DNA from: an uncultured Lachnospiraceae bacterium
Lineage (GTDB): Bacteria; Bacillota; Clostridia; Lachnospirales; Lachnospiraceae
DNA: 50,027 nucleotides
NCBI GenBank assembly: GCA_910586755.1
Contig: CAJUJM010000035.1
Coordinates: 1 to 50,027 of the forward strand
Direction: 5' to 3'
In this document: piece by piece, positions 8,889 through 16,667 of the stretch
How the letters are laid out: each line of letters opens with the position of its first letter
How positions within the stretch are numbered: position 1 is the stretch's first letter
Notes under the pieces: generated by a model
Told to the model about the DNA's origin: nothing
Seen by the model: only the letters and a program-made list of their open reading frames with translations
Database searches by the model: none
Made by a program: the position numbers and the translations under genes

Positions 8889-10499
8889 TTACAAATACTC
8901 TCTCAATGTTTTCCGAACCGCCCCCGGTCCAGCCAGCATCTTTCGAACCATCTCTTCTATCTTCTCGCCCAATCCCGCCTCATAGAGGTTGACGCCGAAC
9001 ACTCCGGCATTCTCCAAAACAGGCCTTAGCTGATCTTTTAAACTATCCGGATCGCCTGCCTTAATTCCAGCCAGAGCCTGATCCAACTGCTCCAGCATAG
9101 GATCCGGACTTACAGGCATCTCATTTCCGGCATCATCTATCTTTAACAGATACCGCAGCCATCCGGCCAAAGCCAGGGGAATATAAGTCAGGCCGGAAGC
9201 ATCCATATCCGGTCTTGCCATGTAGGATTTGATAGTTTCTCCGAAACGGATAGAAACCTTCTGACTGGTGTCTGTAGCGATTCTCTGAGGCATATCCGGA
9301 ATAAAAGGATTGGGAAGGCGCTCCTCCACCACTTCTTTTATAAAGTCCATGGGTCTGATAATGCCCGGATCCGTTACCACCGGCATCCCTTCTTTGTAGC
9401 CGATATGTTCAATCAGGGATACCAAATCTTTGTCCTTCATTTCCTCCGCAATACTTTTATACCCCAAAAGGCAGCCATATACAGCCAAAGCCGTGTGCAG
9501 AGGGTTTAAACAGGTGGTAACCTTCATCCGCTCTGTCATATTTACCGTGTCCCGATCCGTCATGTAAACACCTGCCTTCTCCAGGGCCGGACGGCCGTTG
9601 GGGAATCGATCTTCAATTACCAGATACTGAGGGATCTCTGCATTGACAAAGGGGGCAATGTAGGTATTTTTGCCGGTAATCACCGGAGCCATATCTTTCA
9701 TTCCCAGGCTCTCCAGCTGTTCCTCAATCTCCTTTGCGGGCCTTGGGGTGATCTTGTCAATCATGCTCCAGGGGAAGGACACCTTTTCTTCATCCTCTAA
9801 ATATTCCAGAAATTCTTTTTCCACCAGGCCTTTTTCTGCCCAGGCGCCGGCAATTTCCGTAACGCCGGCTTTTAATTTTTCACCGTTATGAGAGCAGTTA
9901 TCCATACTGACCATGGCAACCGGAGCCCCGCCAGCCTTGTAACGCTCATACAGCAAGGAGGCGGCAACACCCATGGCATGAACAGGAGCCGCCGGTCCTT
10001 CTTCCATATCTTTCAGAGCGATGCCGGAGAATTCCCCTGTCATAGTTTTTAAGCTGTATCCCTTTTCCGTAATGGTAAAACTTACCATCTGAAGAGCCGG
10101 GTTAACAAAAATCCTCTTTAACTCTTCCCACTGGGCACTGTCTCTGCTGTCTGCCCGCAGTCCCTTGGCAATAGAAGCAATCACCTTTTTGTCAGTGCTT
10201 CCGTCGGGCTTTAAGCCCACCATCAGAGTCATGCTGTCATGGGGAGTATAAATCTTGTCAATAATATCAAAATCAAAGGTATCAGCCGCCACAATTCCGC
10301 TGGTCTCGCTGCCATCCTCCAAAAGCTCCTGCTGCAAATCCGCAATAAATCCCCGGAAAATATTTCCTGCGCCGAAATGCACCCACACCGGAGCTTTTTC
10401 TGTGGCCTGACACATTTCCTTCCAGTCGAATCCCGGCAGAACTACCCCCGCTTTTTCCCAGGCTGTCCGATCTTTTAATCCCTCATAATTTAAATCCAT
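8889..10499 (-). CDS. uxuB: mannitol dehydrogenase family, fructuronate reductase-like
   Basis: The 536-residue enzyme has the Rossmann start H-F-G-A-G-N-I-F-R-G (41-50) of the long-chain polyol dehydrogenases and the catalytic signature K326-x5-N332-x2-H335. It should use NADH to interconvert fructuronate and mannonate in hexuronate breakdown. The gene lies 12 bases downstream of uxuA, the next enzyme in the pathway (mannonate dehydratase), so the two form an operon. Length and motifs fit UxuB better than mannitol 2-dehydrogenase; altronate oxidoreductase (UxaB) is a less likely alternative. Confidence 0.88.
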   Translation of the reverse strand: MDLNYEGLKDRTAWEKAGVVLPGFDWKEMCQATEKAPVWVHFGAGNIFRGFIADLQQELLEDGSETSGIVAADTFDFDIIDKIYTPHDSMTLMVGLKPDGSTDKKVIASIAKGLRADSRDSAQWEELKRIFVNPALQMVSFTITEKGYSLKTMTGEFSGIALKDMEEGPAAPVHAMGVAASLLYERYKAGGAPVAMVSMDNCSHNGEKLKAGVTEIAGAWAEKGLVEKEFLEYLEDEEKVSFPWSMIDKITPRPAKEIEEQLESLGMKDMAPVITGKNTYIAPFVNAEIPQYLVIEDRFPNGRPALEKAGVYMTDRDTVNMTERMKVTTCLNPLHTALAVYGCLLGYKSIAEEMKDKDLVSLIEHIGYKEGMPVVTDPGIIRPMDFIKEVVEERLPNPFIPDMPQRIATDTSQKVSIRFGETIKSYMARPDMDASGLTYIPLALAGWLRYLLKIDDAGNEMPVSPDPMLEQLDQALAGIKAGDPDSLKDQLRPVLENAGVFGVNLYEAGLGEKIEEMVRKMLAGPGAVRKTLREYL

Positions 10500-10511
10500 A
10501 GCCCATCTCTC

Positions 10512-11594
10512 CTATTTATTATTCTCAGATTTTTCAATCGCTTCCCAAAGGCCGTTTAAGTAAGTTGCGCCCAGAGCCCGGTCATAAAGGCCATAGCCGG
10601 GACGTCCCACCTCGTTCCAGATCATTCGTCCGTGATCCGGGCGAATGTAAACATCCGGGCAGGTGTCATAAACCGCCTTCATAATGGCATACATGTCCAG
10701 ATCTCCATCAGAAGACAGGTGGCTGGCCTCTCTGAAATGACGGTAGCCCAGGTGCTTAATGTTGCGTACATGGAGGCAGGGAAGCCGATCCATTTCTCCA
10801 AAATGACGGATAATAGAAGGAATATCATTACCTGGCTCAGAACCCAAAGAACCGGTGCACAGGCACACACCGTTGGCCGGAGAGTCGTAAAGCTTCACGA
10901 TCTTGTCAAAATCCTCCTGGCTGTGGGCGATTCTGGGAAGTCCAAAAATAGGCCATGCCGGATCATCCGGATGGCAGGCCATGCGGATCCCTGTTTCTTC
11001 ACACACCGGAATCACCGCGTTCAGGAAATATTTATAATTTTCTCTCAGATCGTCTCCGGTCATACCCTCATACTGCTTTAAAGTCTTTTCAAGCTCTGCC
11101 AGGCGTTCCGGTTCCCAGCCAGGAAGGGAAAAACCGTTACAGTTTTCAGCTGTTTTCTTTACGATCTCCAAAGGCCCCATGGCCCCCAGATCCTTCTCGT
11201 CAAAATACAGGCTGTTGGATCCATCCTCCTCAATAACCCGGGCCAAATCCGTACGCAGCCAGTCAAACACCGGCATAAAATTATAGACAATGACCTTCAC
11301 GCCGGACTTAGCCAGGTTTCGGATGGTAGTCTTATAGTTTTCAATGTACTCATCCCTGGCAGGCAATCCCATCTTAATATCTTCGTGAACATTTACGCTC
11401 TCAATAACCTCACACTCCAGGCCAGCCTTTCCAATAGGGGCCATATAGCGCTCAATTTCCTCCTCAGTCCACACCTCCCCGGCTGCCTTGTAATCCAAAA
11501 AACCCATCAGACCGGTCATACCCGGAATCTGGCGTATTTGGCTTAAGGATACAGAATCACTGTTTTCTCCGAACCAACGGAATGTCATTTTCAT
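10512..11594 (-). CDS. uxuA: mannonate dehydratase
   Basis: The 360-residue protein starts M-K-M-T-F-R-W-F-G and carries UxuA landmarks: E-S-V-N-V-H-E, Y-N-F-M-P-V-F-D-W-L-R-T, the metal-site C-H-P-D-D-P-A, and D-H-G-R-M-I-W-N-E near the end. It converts D-mannonate to 2-keto-3-deoxy-D-gluconate. The frame stays open 44 codons further upstream, but that stretch is made of two copies of a 51-bp leader repeat. The true start is the ATG at 11594, seven bases after the GGAGG of the nearer repeat copy. It is followed by uxuB. A promoter and a palindrome lie upstream. Confidence 0.93.
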   Translation of the reverse strand: MKMTFRWFGENSDSVSLSQIRQIPGMTGLMGFLDYKAAGEVWTEEEIERYMAPIGKAGLECEVIESVNVHEDIKMGLPARDEYIENYKTTIRNLAKSGVKVIVYNFMPVFDWLRTDLARVIEEDGSNSLYFDEKDLGAMGPLEIVKKTAENCNGFSLPGWEPERLAELEKTLKQYEGMTGDDLRENYKYFLNAVIPVCEETGIRMACHPDDPAWPIFGLPRIAHSQEDFDKIVKLYDSPANGVCLCTGSLGSEPGNDIPSIIRHFGEMDRLPCLHVRNIKHLGYRHFREASHLSSDGDLDMYAIMKAVYDTCPDVYIRPDHGRMIWNEVGRPGYGLYDRALGATYLNGLWEAIEKSENNK

Positions 11595-11597
11595 TTT

Positions 11598-11690
11598 GTT
11601 TCCTCCTTCTCGCCCTGCTTTTTGGGCATATAGGTATACTCGCAGGGTGTTTCCTCCTTCTCGCCCTGCTCTTTGGGCATACAGGGATAC
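11598..11690 (-). repeat. tandem 51-bp hairpin plus Shine-Dalgarno cassette (uxuA leader)
   Basis: Two direct copies spaced by 51 bp read, on the minus strand, TATGCCCAAA, then AGCAGGGCGAGA, then AGGAGGAAAC. The far copy can pair CCCTGT with GCAGGG just upstream of its Shine-Dalgarno sequence; the near copy is partly degenerate at the first arm. The near copy supplies the uxuA ribosome site. Because 51 is a multiple of 3, the repeat stays open in frame with uxuA and could mislead start calling. Confidence 0.75.
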
Positions 11691-11731
11691 CCTTTTCTTT
11701 GAAAGCGCCGCTTCGCATTTTTCCAATTATC

Positions 11732-11760
11732 ATTATACTCTATTGCCTTCTACTTGTCTA
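11732..11760 (-). promoter_or_regulatory. uxuAB promoter
   Basis: On the minus strand TAGACA and TATAAT are separated by 17 bp, a near-consensus vegetative promoter about 140 bases upstream of uxuA. Confidence 0.65.
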
Positions 11761-11761
11761 C

Positions 11762-11771
11762 TAGTATACTA
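11762..11771. promoter_or_regulatory. palindrome at the uxuAB promoter
   Basis: The 10-bp perfect palindrome TAGTATACTA abuts the -35 box of the uxuAB promoter. It could be an operator for a GntR- or LacI-type hexuronate regulator. No second copy was noticed at the dehydratase promoter. Confidence 0.35.
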
Positions 11772-11979
11772 CATTATTTTCCCATTGGACATTGCAAGGC
11801 CTCCTTCCTTCTGCTATACTAAGTTAAAGCCCTTTTCTCTGGGCAGTTTCAATCTGTTTCCTTCGCCTGTCTGGCGCAAAACGGTTCCGGTTTGTTTAGA
11901 AAACCTTCTTTTACAAGGAATCTTCCCGTTGTTCAGGTTCAATCGACCGTCAAATTCCACATTGTTTTGAACAGGTATC

Positions 11980-12008
11980 TTGTAGTTATAGTCAGAATTT
12001 TATATAAT
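11980..12008 (+). promoter_or_regulatory. promoter of the Rpn-family gene
   Basis: TTGTAG and TATAAT are separated by 17 bp, and a GGGAGG ribosome site with a TTG start follows about 10 bases later. That leaves a very short leader. Confidence 0.55.
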
Positions 12009-12026
12009 AAAGGGAGGAACATTTAT

Positions 12027-12962
12027 TTGGCACAAAAAGATAAAATCGAAAAATTACTGGAAGAGTACAACGATGTCTTCGCGGATATTGTAAATACCTT
12101 AGGCTTTAACGGCCGGCGTCTGGTCTCAGAAAATTCTTTAAAGCCAGGGCCTACTGCATCTTTCTACCAAGACGTTGCAAGCGGAATTCGGGAGCAGTTT
12201 AGGGATACCGTCAAATATTGTAGTGACACTGGCGCTGTCCTGGCATTGTTTGGCCTGGAAAATCAGACTGCCGAGGACTGGGATATGGTATTTCGAATGA
12301 TGCGGTATGATAGTGGCGCTTACAAACAGCAGGCAAATCAAAAGAAAAAATACCCGGTAATTTCTTTTGTCCTGTATTTCGGAACCAAACCATGGAGAGC
12401 CCCCAGAACTATTCACCAGGCGCTTTCTGAGCAGTCTCCCCCATGGCAAAAGGTATTGGAATTAGTCCCAAACTATCGGATGAACCTTGTAGAAATAGCT
12501 TTTCTTCCCAAAGAAATCCGGGAACAGTTTACCTCTGACTTTCGTATCGTGGCAGAATATTTCTATGCTAAACGGACTCATACGGAAAAAGAGTTTTTTG
12601 AAGGCCCGGAGGGAAAGCGAAAAATCCGGCATGTTAGGGAATTATTGGAATTTTTTCGCATATTTTCCGGAGACAGCAGATATGAAGCGGTCATGAATTA
12701 TTACAATAGTCTTTCACAGAAAGGAGAGATGGATATGTCGTGCAGTTTGTTAGATTATGTAGAACAAAAAGTACTGAGTCAGGGGATCAGCCAGGGAATA
12801 AGTCAGGGAATAAGTCAGGGAATAAGCCAGGGAATCCAGGCATTGGTCGAAACCTGCCGTGAGCTGGGGCAAAGCTATGACAGCACCCAAAACCGCCTTA
12901 TGAACAAGTTTTCCCTAACCGAAGCCCAAGCCCAGTCCGAGATGGATAAATACTGGAAATAG
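12027..12962 (+). CDS. Rpn-family PD-(D/E)XK nuclease / transposase-like protein
   Basis: The 311-residue product matches the Rpn/PD-(D/E)XK family common in Lachnospiraceae: Y-N-D-V-F-A-D-I-V-N near the start, A-L-F-G-L-E-N-Q-T, P-V-I-S-F-V-L-Y-F-G, and D-F-R-I-V-A-E-Y-F. Members promote recombination in E. coli and are often called transposases, but no terminal repeats or target duplication are seen here. The start is TTG at 12027, nine bases after GGGAGG. Near the C-terminus a four-residue unit S-Q-G-I is repeated about five times, encoded by 12-bp DNA repeats that could expand or contract in frame. A coiled tail follows. It interrupts the sugar-acid region on the opposite strand and ends in a strong terminator. 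Confidence 0.85.
   Translation: MAQKDKIEKLLEEYNDVFADIVNTLGFNGRRLVSENSLKPGPTASFYQDVASGIREQFRDTVKYCSDTGAVLALFGLENQTAEDWDMVFRMMRYDSGAYKQQANQKKKYPVISFVLYFGTKPWRAPRTIHQALSEQSPPWQKVLELVPNYRMNLVEIAFLPKEIREQFTSDFRIVAEYFYAKRTHTEKEFFEGPEGKRKIRHVRELLEFFRIFSGDSRYEAVMNYYNSLSQKGEMDMSCSLLDYVEQKVLSQGISQGISQGISQGISQGIQALVETCRELGQSYDSTQNRLMNKFSLTEAQAQSEMDKYWK
12777..12838 (+). repeat. 12-bp in-frame tandem repeat (S-Q-G-I codons)
   Basis: About five near-identical copies of AGTCAGGGAATA lie inside the Rpn-family gene and encode S-Q-G-I. The unit length keeps the frame whatever the copy number. Confidence 0.85.
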
Positions 12963-12974
12963 CCTATAACAGCC

Positions 12975-13017
12975 AAACGGCATGACAGCTGTCAAAATGC
13001 TGTCACGCCGTTTTTAT
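12975..13017 (+). terminator. terminator of the Rpn-family gene
   Basis: AAACGGC-A-TGACAG pairs with CTGTCA-C-GCCGTTT around a short loop (one internal mismatch) and is followed by TTATT. It probably also serves gntP from the other strand. Confidence 0.75.
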
Positions 13018-13051
13018 TATGGAAAAATGTAAGGTATATAAAGCTCACTGT

Positions 13052-14404
13052 TTACGCAAAGAAAGAAATAATCAATGCCACCAGAAATCCCGTGCCGCCA
13101 ACCAGGGTCTCCATAATGGTCCAGGTCTTTAAGGTAGTCTTTTCGTCCATTCCCACCAGAGACTTTACCAGCCAGAAGCCGGAGTCATTAAAGTGAGAGC
13201 ACACTGTGGATCCGCCTGCTACAGCTGCGGTAATGCAAGCCAGATACAGGGGAGAAAACTCTGCAATACCGGGCATCGCCGCAATAATACCAGCTGCCAT
13301 AGTCATGGCAACGGTTGCAGAGCCTACAGAGATACGTACCAGGGCTGCCACTACGAAAGCAACCACTACCATAGGCAGAGCCGCAGAAGACACTGCATTT
13401 CCGATTACATCTCCCAACCCGGAATACTGAAGCATGTAGCGCAGAACGCCGCCACTGGCGGTTACCAGCAGAATCATTCCCGTTGGCTCCAGGGACTTGG
13501 TCATAACGTTTTCCAGTTCCTTGTTGGTATAGCCATGTTTGTAGCCTAAGATAAACATTGCCACCACCGTTGCGATTAACAGCGCCACAAATGGTTCTCC
13601 AAGGAAACCAAGAATAGGCTGAACAGGAGCCATCGCCGGGATCACCCCTGCAATAGAGTCAAAAATAATCAATACTAAAGGAATCAAAATAATTCCTACA
13701 ATAGTGCTGAACCTGGGAAGCTTGGATTCATCAAAGTCTTCCTGATTTGCCAAATGTTCCGGAATCGCAATATTAAACTTCCTGCCGCAGATAGCGCCCC
13801 AAATGGGACCTGCTACAATCATAGCAACGGTTCCGCAGAAAATACCAACCAGGATAACCCATCCAAGTTCTACATTTAACATAGTAGCCACCAATACCGG
13901 TCCCGGTGTGGGCGGGATAAATGCGTGGCCCACTGCCAGGCCAGCCAGAAGAGGGATTACATAAAACAGCGAGGAGCGTTTGGTTCTTTTTGCCAGAGAA
14001 AAAGCAAGAGGAATCAGGATGATTAAACCTGCGTCAAAAAATACCGGCATTGCAATTACCAGACCGGTAATTCCCAGGGCCCAGGCTGCTTTTTCATCCC
14101 CGAACTTTTTTACCATGGTAACTGCAATACTTTGAGCGCCGCCTGACGTTTCCAATATGGCGCCGAACATAGAACCCAGTCCTACCAAAAGCGCGATGCC
14201 TTTTAAAGTGTTTCCAATACCGTCATTTACCGCTGTTACAATCTGCTCAAAAGGCATCCCTGCCATAAGACCGATGGCTAATGCGCCAATTAATATGGCG
14301 ATCATAGCCTGAATGTTGAACTTAATTATTAATACCAACAAGATGATAAGGCCTACGATTGCCGCAATCACCAGCCTGGTCGGATTCAATGCTGCTGCAT
14401 CCAT
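13052..14404 (-). CDS. GntP-family gluconate/sugar-acid permease
   Basis: This 450-residue, very hydrophobic protein has about 12 membrane segments and GntP-family landmarks, including F-I-P-P-T-P-G-P-V in the middle and H-F-N-D-S-G-F-W near the end. It is a proton symporter for gluconate or a related aldonate. A clear AGGAGG site precedes the ATG. It follows an IlvD/Edd-type sugar-acid dehydratase in the same direction, separated by a 177-base spacer full of hairpin repeats. Together they suggest uptake and dehydration of one sugar acid; which one cannot be read from sequence. Confidence 0.9.
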   Translation of the reverse strand: MDAAALNPTRLVIAAIVGLIILLVLIIKFNIQAMIAILIGALAIGLMAGMPFEQIVTAVNDGIGNTLKGIALLVGLGSMFGAILETSGGAQSIAVTMVKKFGDEKAAWALGITGLVIAMPVFFDAGLIILIPLAFSLAKRTKRSSLFYVIPLLAGLAVGHAFIPPTPGPVLVATMLNVELGWVILVGIFCGTVAMIVAGPIWGAICGRKFNIAIPEHLANQEDFDESKLPRFSTIVGIILIPLVLIIFDSIAGVIPAMAPVQPILGFLGEPFVALLIATVVAMFILGYKHGYTNKELENVMTKSLEPTGMILLVTASGGVLRYMLQYSGLGDVIGNAVSSAALPMVVVAFVVAALVRISVGSATVAMTMAAGIIAAMPGIAEFSPLYLACITAAVAGGSTVCSHFNDSGFWLVKSLVGMDEKTTLKTWTIMETLVGGTGFLVALIISFFA

Positions 14405-14447
14405 TTTTAAAACCCTCCTGAATCATTTTCTTATTTATTTTTTACCA

Positions 14448-14580
14448 TTCTCACTAAGCTCGTGAGAGACCTCGCTAAGTGTTCAGGCATATGTTCTCAC
14501 TAGACTCGCGAAATACCTCGTCAAGTGTTCACATTATACCATTCTCACTAAGCTCGTGAGGGACCTGGCCAAGTGTTCAT
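14448..14580 (-). repeat. array of three covarying hairpin repeats
   Basis: Three diverged copies of a roughly 40-base unit (near 14448-14485, 14493-14531 and 14541-14580) fill the gap between the dehydratase and gntP. On the plus strand the outer arms are CACTAAGC/GCTAAGTG, CACTAGAC/GTCAAGTG and CACTAAGC/GCCAAGTG. The first two differ by paired, compensating changes and keep one constant A-A mismatch. On the minus strand TATAAT stands six bases before the middle copy. Two related copies lie at 29062-29138. Confidence 0.8.
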
Positions 14581-14581
14581 A

Positions 14582-16303
14582 TTACACCATATAGCCGCCC
14601 TTCATAGGAGATACTGCGTGTTCAGAATATGTCTTTAACACACCCTTTGTATATTTAGCAGGCTTGGGCTGCCAGTTTTTCTTACGCTCTGCCAAAACCT
14701 TGTCGATCTCTTCCCTGGAAAGTTCTTCTCCGTGAATCCCTACTATCTCCAAAATCCTCTCCGGAATGTCAATTTTGATTAGATCACCTTCCTCCACCAG
14801 GGCGATAGGGCCGCCTTCTGCCGCCTCCGGAGACACGTGGCCGATAGCCGGGCCCTTGGATGCGCCGGAAAATCTTCCGTCTGTAATCAGGGCAATGGAT
14901 TTTCCCAACTCCGGATCAGAGGAAATAGCCTCAGTCGTATAGAACATCTCCGGCATACCGGAACCCTTGGGGCCTTCATAGCGGATAAATACTGCGTCAC
15001 CAGGCTGAATTTTGTGGGATAAGACCGCGGCAATGGCATCCTCTTCGCAGTCAAAAGGTCTTGCCTTTAGCACTGCTTTGAACATTTCCTTAGGAACTGC
15101 GGAATGCTTTACTACAGAGCCTTCCGGAGCCAGATTCCCCTTTAGGATACCTACAGTGCCATCCGTACCAATTGGGTCATCAAAGGAGCGGATCACATCG
15201 GTACGCTTTAATCCCCATTTCTTTAAATAACCCTCACACTTATCGTAAAAGCCGTTCTTCTTTAAATCCTCCAGATTTTCTCCCAGAGTCTTTCCGGTTA
15301 CAGTCATTACATCCAGATGAAGCATGGACTTGATTTCTTCCATAACCGCAGGAACGCCCCCCGCATAATAGAAGAACTGTGCAGGCCACTTTCCTGCCGG
15401 ACGGATATCCAGAAGGTAATGAGCGCCCCGGTGCATCCGGTCAAAGGTGTCCGAATCCAGCTCTAAGCCCAGTTCATGAGCCATTGCCGGAATGTGGAGC
15501 AGAGAGTTGGTGGAACCGGAAATAGCCGCATGTACCATAATGGCATTTTCAAAAGATTTCATGGTCACAATATCGCTGGCTTTCAAGCCTTTTTTTGCCA
15601 GCTCCATAATTTGCCGGCCAGCTTTGTAAGCCATATCTTTTAAGTCCTCACAGGTAGCAGGCATCAGGGCAGATCCGGGAAGCATGAGTCCTAAGGCTTC
15701 CGCCATAATCTGCATGGTAGATGCGGTTCCCATAAAGGAGCAGGCGCCGCAGGAAGGACATGCATGGTGCTTATAATAGGTAAACTTATCTTCTGTAATC
15801 TCGCCTCTCTGGCACATTGCGGAATACATTCCAATCTGCTCTAAGGTCAGCAGATCCGGACCTGCATCCATAACGCCTCCTGTAATAACTATGGACGGCA
15901 TATCCAGTCTCGCCAGCCCCATAAGGCAGGCCGGCACAGATTTGTCACAGCTTGCAATAAACACGCCGCCGTCAAAGCCGGTAGAACTTCCGTGAATCTC
16001 GATCATATTTGCAATCATATCCCGGTGAGCCAGAGAATAGTTAATGCCATCATGGCCCTGTGCAATACCGTCGCAAATATCGGTGGTGTAATATCTGGCT
16101 CCTTTACCTCCTGCTTCCGTAATGCCCCTCATGGCCTCTTCCACAAAAATGTTTAAGTGGGCGCTGCCCGGATGACTGTCTCCGAAGGTGCTTTCCACCA
16201 GAATCTGAGGCTTTTCTAAATCCTCTACCGTCCATCCCATACCAATCTTTAAAGGGTCATTTTCCGGGGCCAGTTTTCTCACTCTTTGGCTGTTCAGTTC
16301 CAT
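14582..16303 (-). CDS. IlvD/Edd-family sugar-acid dehydratase
   Basis: The 573-residue enzyme belongs to the IlvD/Edd iron-sulfur dehydratases, which remove water from dihydroxy acids. Motifs include C-D-G-I-A-Q-G-H-D-G (77 on), S-C119-D-K, and C-P-S-C-G-A-C188-S-F-M-G-T-A-S-T. In typical dihydroxyacid dehydratases the first cluster cysteine lies in a Pro-Cys motif near residue 50; the matching stretch here (G-D-S-H-P-G-S-A-H-L) has none, so this is a divergent subfamily. The neighbours (gntP, a FadR-type regulator, uxuAB) argue for a sugar-acid substrate such as an aldonate, not valine and isoleucine synthesis. A GGAGG site and a promoter with a palindrome lie upstream. Confidence 0.85.
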   Translation of the reverse strand: MELNSQRVRKLAPENDPLKIGMGWTVEDLEKPQILVESTFGDSHPGSAHLNIFVEEAMRGITEAGGKGARYYTTDICDGIAQGHDGINYSLAHRDMIANMIEIHGSSTGFDGGVFIASCDKSVPACLMGLARLDMPSIVITGGVMDAGPDLLTLEQIGMYSAMCQRGEITEDKFTYYKHHACPSCGACSFMGTASTMQIMAEALGLMLPGSALMPATCEDLKDMAYKAGRQIMELAKKGLKASDIVTMKSFENAIMVHAAISGSTNSLLHIPAMAHELGLELDSDTFDRMHRGAHYLLDIRPAGKWPAQFFYYAGGVPAVMEEIKSMLHLDVMTVTGKTLGENLEDLKKNGFYDKCEGYLKKWGLKRTDVIRSFDDPIGTDGTVGILKGNLAPEGSVVKHSAVPKEMFKAVLKARPFDCEEDAIAAVLSHKIQPGDAVFIRYEGPKGSGMPEMFYTTEAISSDPELGKSIALITDGRFSGASKGPAIGHVSPEAAEGGPIALVEEGDLIKIDIPERILEIVGIHGEELSREEIDKVLAERKKNWQPKPAKYTKGVLKTYSEHAVSPMKGGYMV

Positions 16304-16342
16304 AAATTCCTCCTTACAAATTTGTTATATTTTATCGTTTAT

Positions 16343-16358
16343 CATATGACGTCTTATG
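16343..16358. promoter_or_regulatory. candidate FadR/GntR operator
   Basis: CATATGACGTCTTATG is a 16-bp palindrome with one mismatched pair, centred on GACGTC. It lies right at the expected transcription start of the dehydratase promoter, an ideal repressor position. The FadR-type regulator encoded just upstream is the obvious candidate. Confidence 0.55.
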
Positions 16359-16363
16359 TATTT

Positions 16364-16392
16364 ATGTTAGCATATCAATTGATTATTGTAAA
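16364..16392 (-). promoter_or_regulatory. dehydratase promoter
   Basis: On the minus strand TTTACA and TAACAT are separated by 17 bp, about 60 bases upstream of the ATG. The 16-bp palindrome follows directly. Confidence 0.5.
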
Positions 16393-16627
16393 GACATCAG
16401 ATTACTTTTCTACTTTTTGCTGTATTTAAACGTACTTCTTTATGCATAATGCACATTTTCAAGACCTTTTTACGTTCTTTCGGACGGTATGTCATTCCGT
16501 TTTTTCATCTTCTCTCTTACCTTGCATTAAATTAGTCTGATGTTTTAGCTTTTTATCGGTTCAATATCTCCACAACATTCACTAAATGCCCATGGAGGTA
16601 TGGTACTCGGTTCATTATTCCCGATAA
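16393..16627. other. AT-rich spacer, nothing recognised
   Basis: This stretch lies between the dehydratase promoter and the terminator of the FadR-type gene. I found no open frame, repeat or RNA gene in it. Confidence 0.4.
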
Positions 16628-16654
16628 TAAAAACCCCCGGATTTCTCCGAGGGC
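16628..16654 (-). terminator. terminator of the FadR-type regulator
   Basis: On the minus strand CCCTCGG and CCGGGGG pair (one G-T) around a short AGAAAT loop, followed by TTTTTATTAT. This is a good intrinsic terminator just after the regulator gene. Confidence 0.8.
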
Positions 16655-16667
16655 TACTCTGCTTTTT

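Noticed and set aside
12027..12962. Intact insertion sequence around the Rpn-family gene
   Set aside because: No terminal inverted repeats or target duplication were seen on its flanks.
14448..14580. CRISPR array
   Set aside because: The units are diverged, hairpin-forming and lack unique spacers of constant length; no cas genes are near.
14582..16303. Biosynthetic dihydroxyacid dehydratase (ilvD)
   Set aside because: The first cluster cysteine motif is missing, and the neighbours are sugar-acid catabolic genes.
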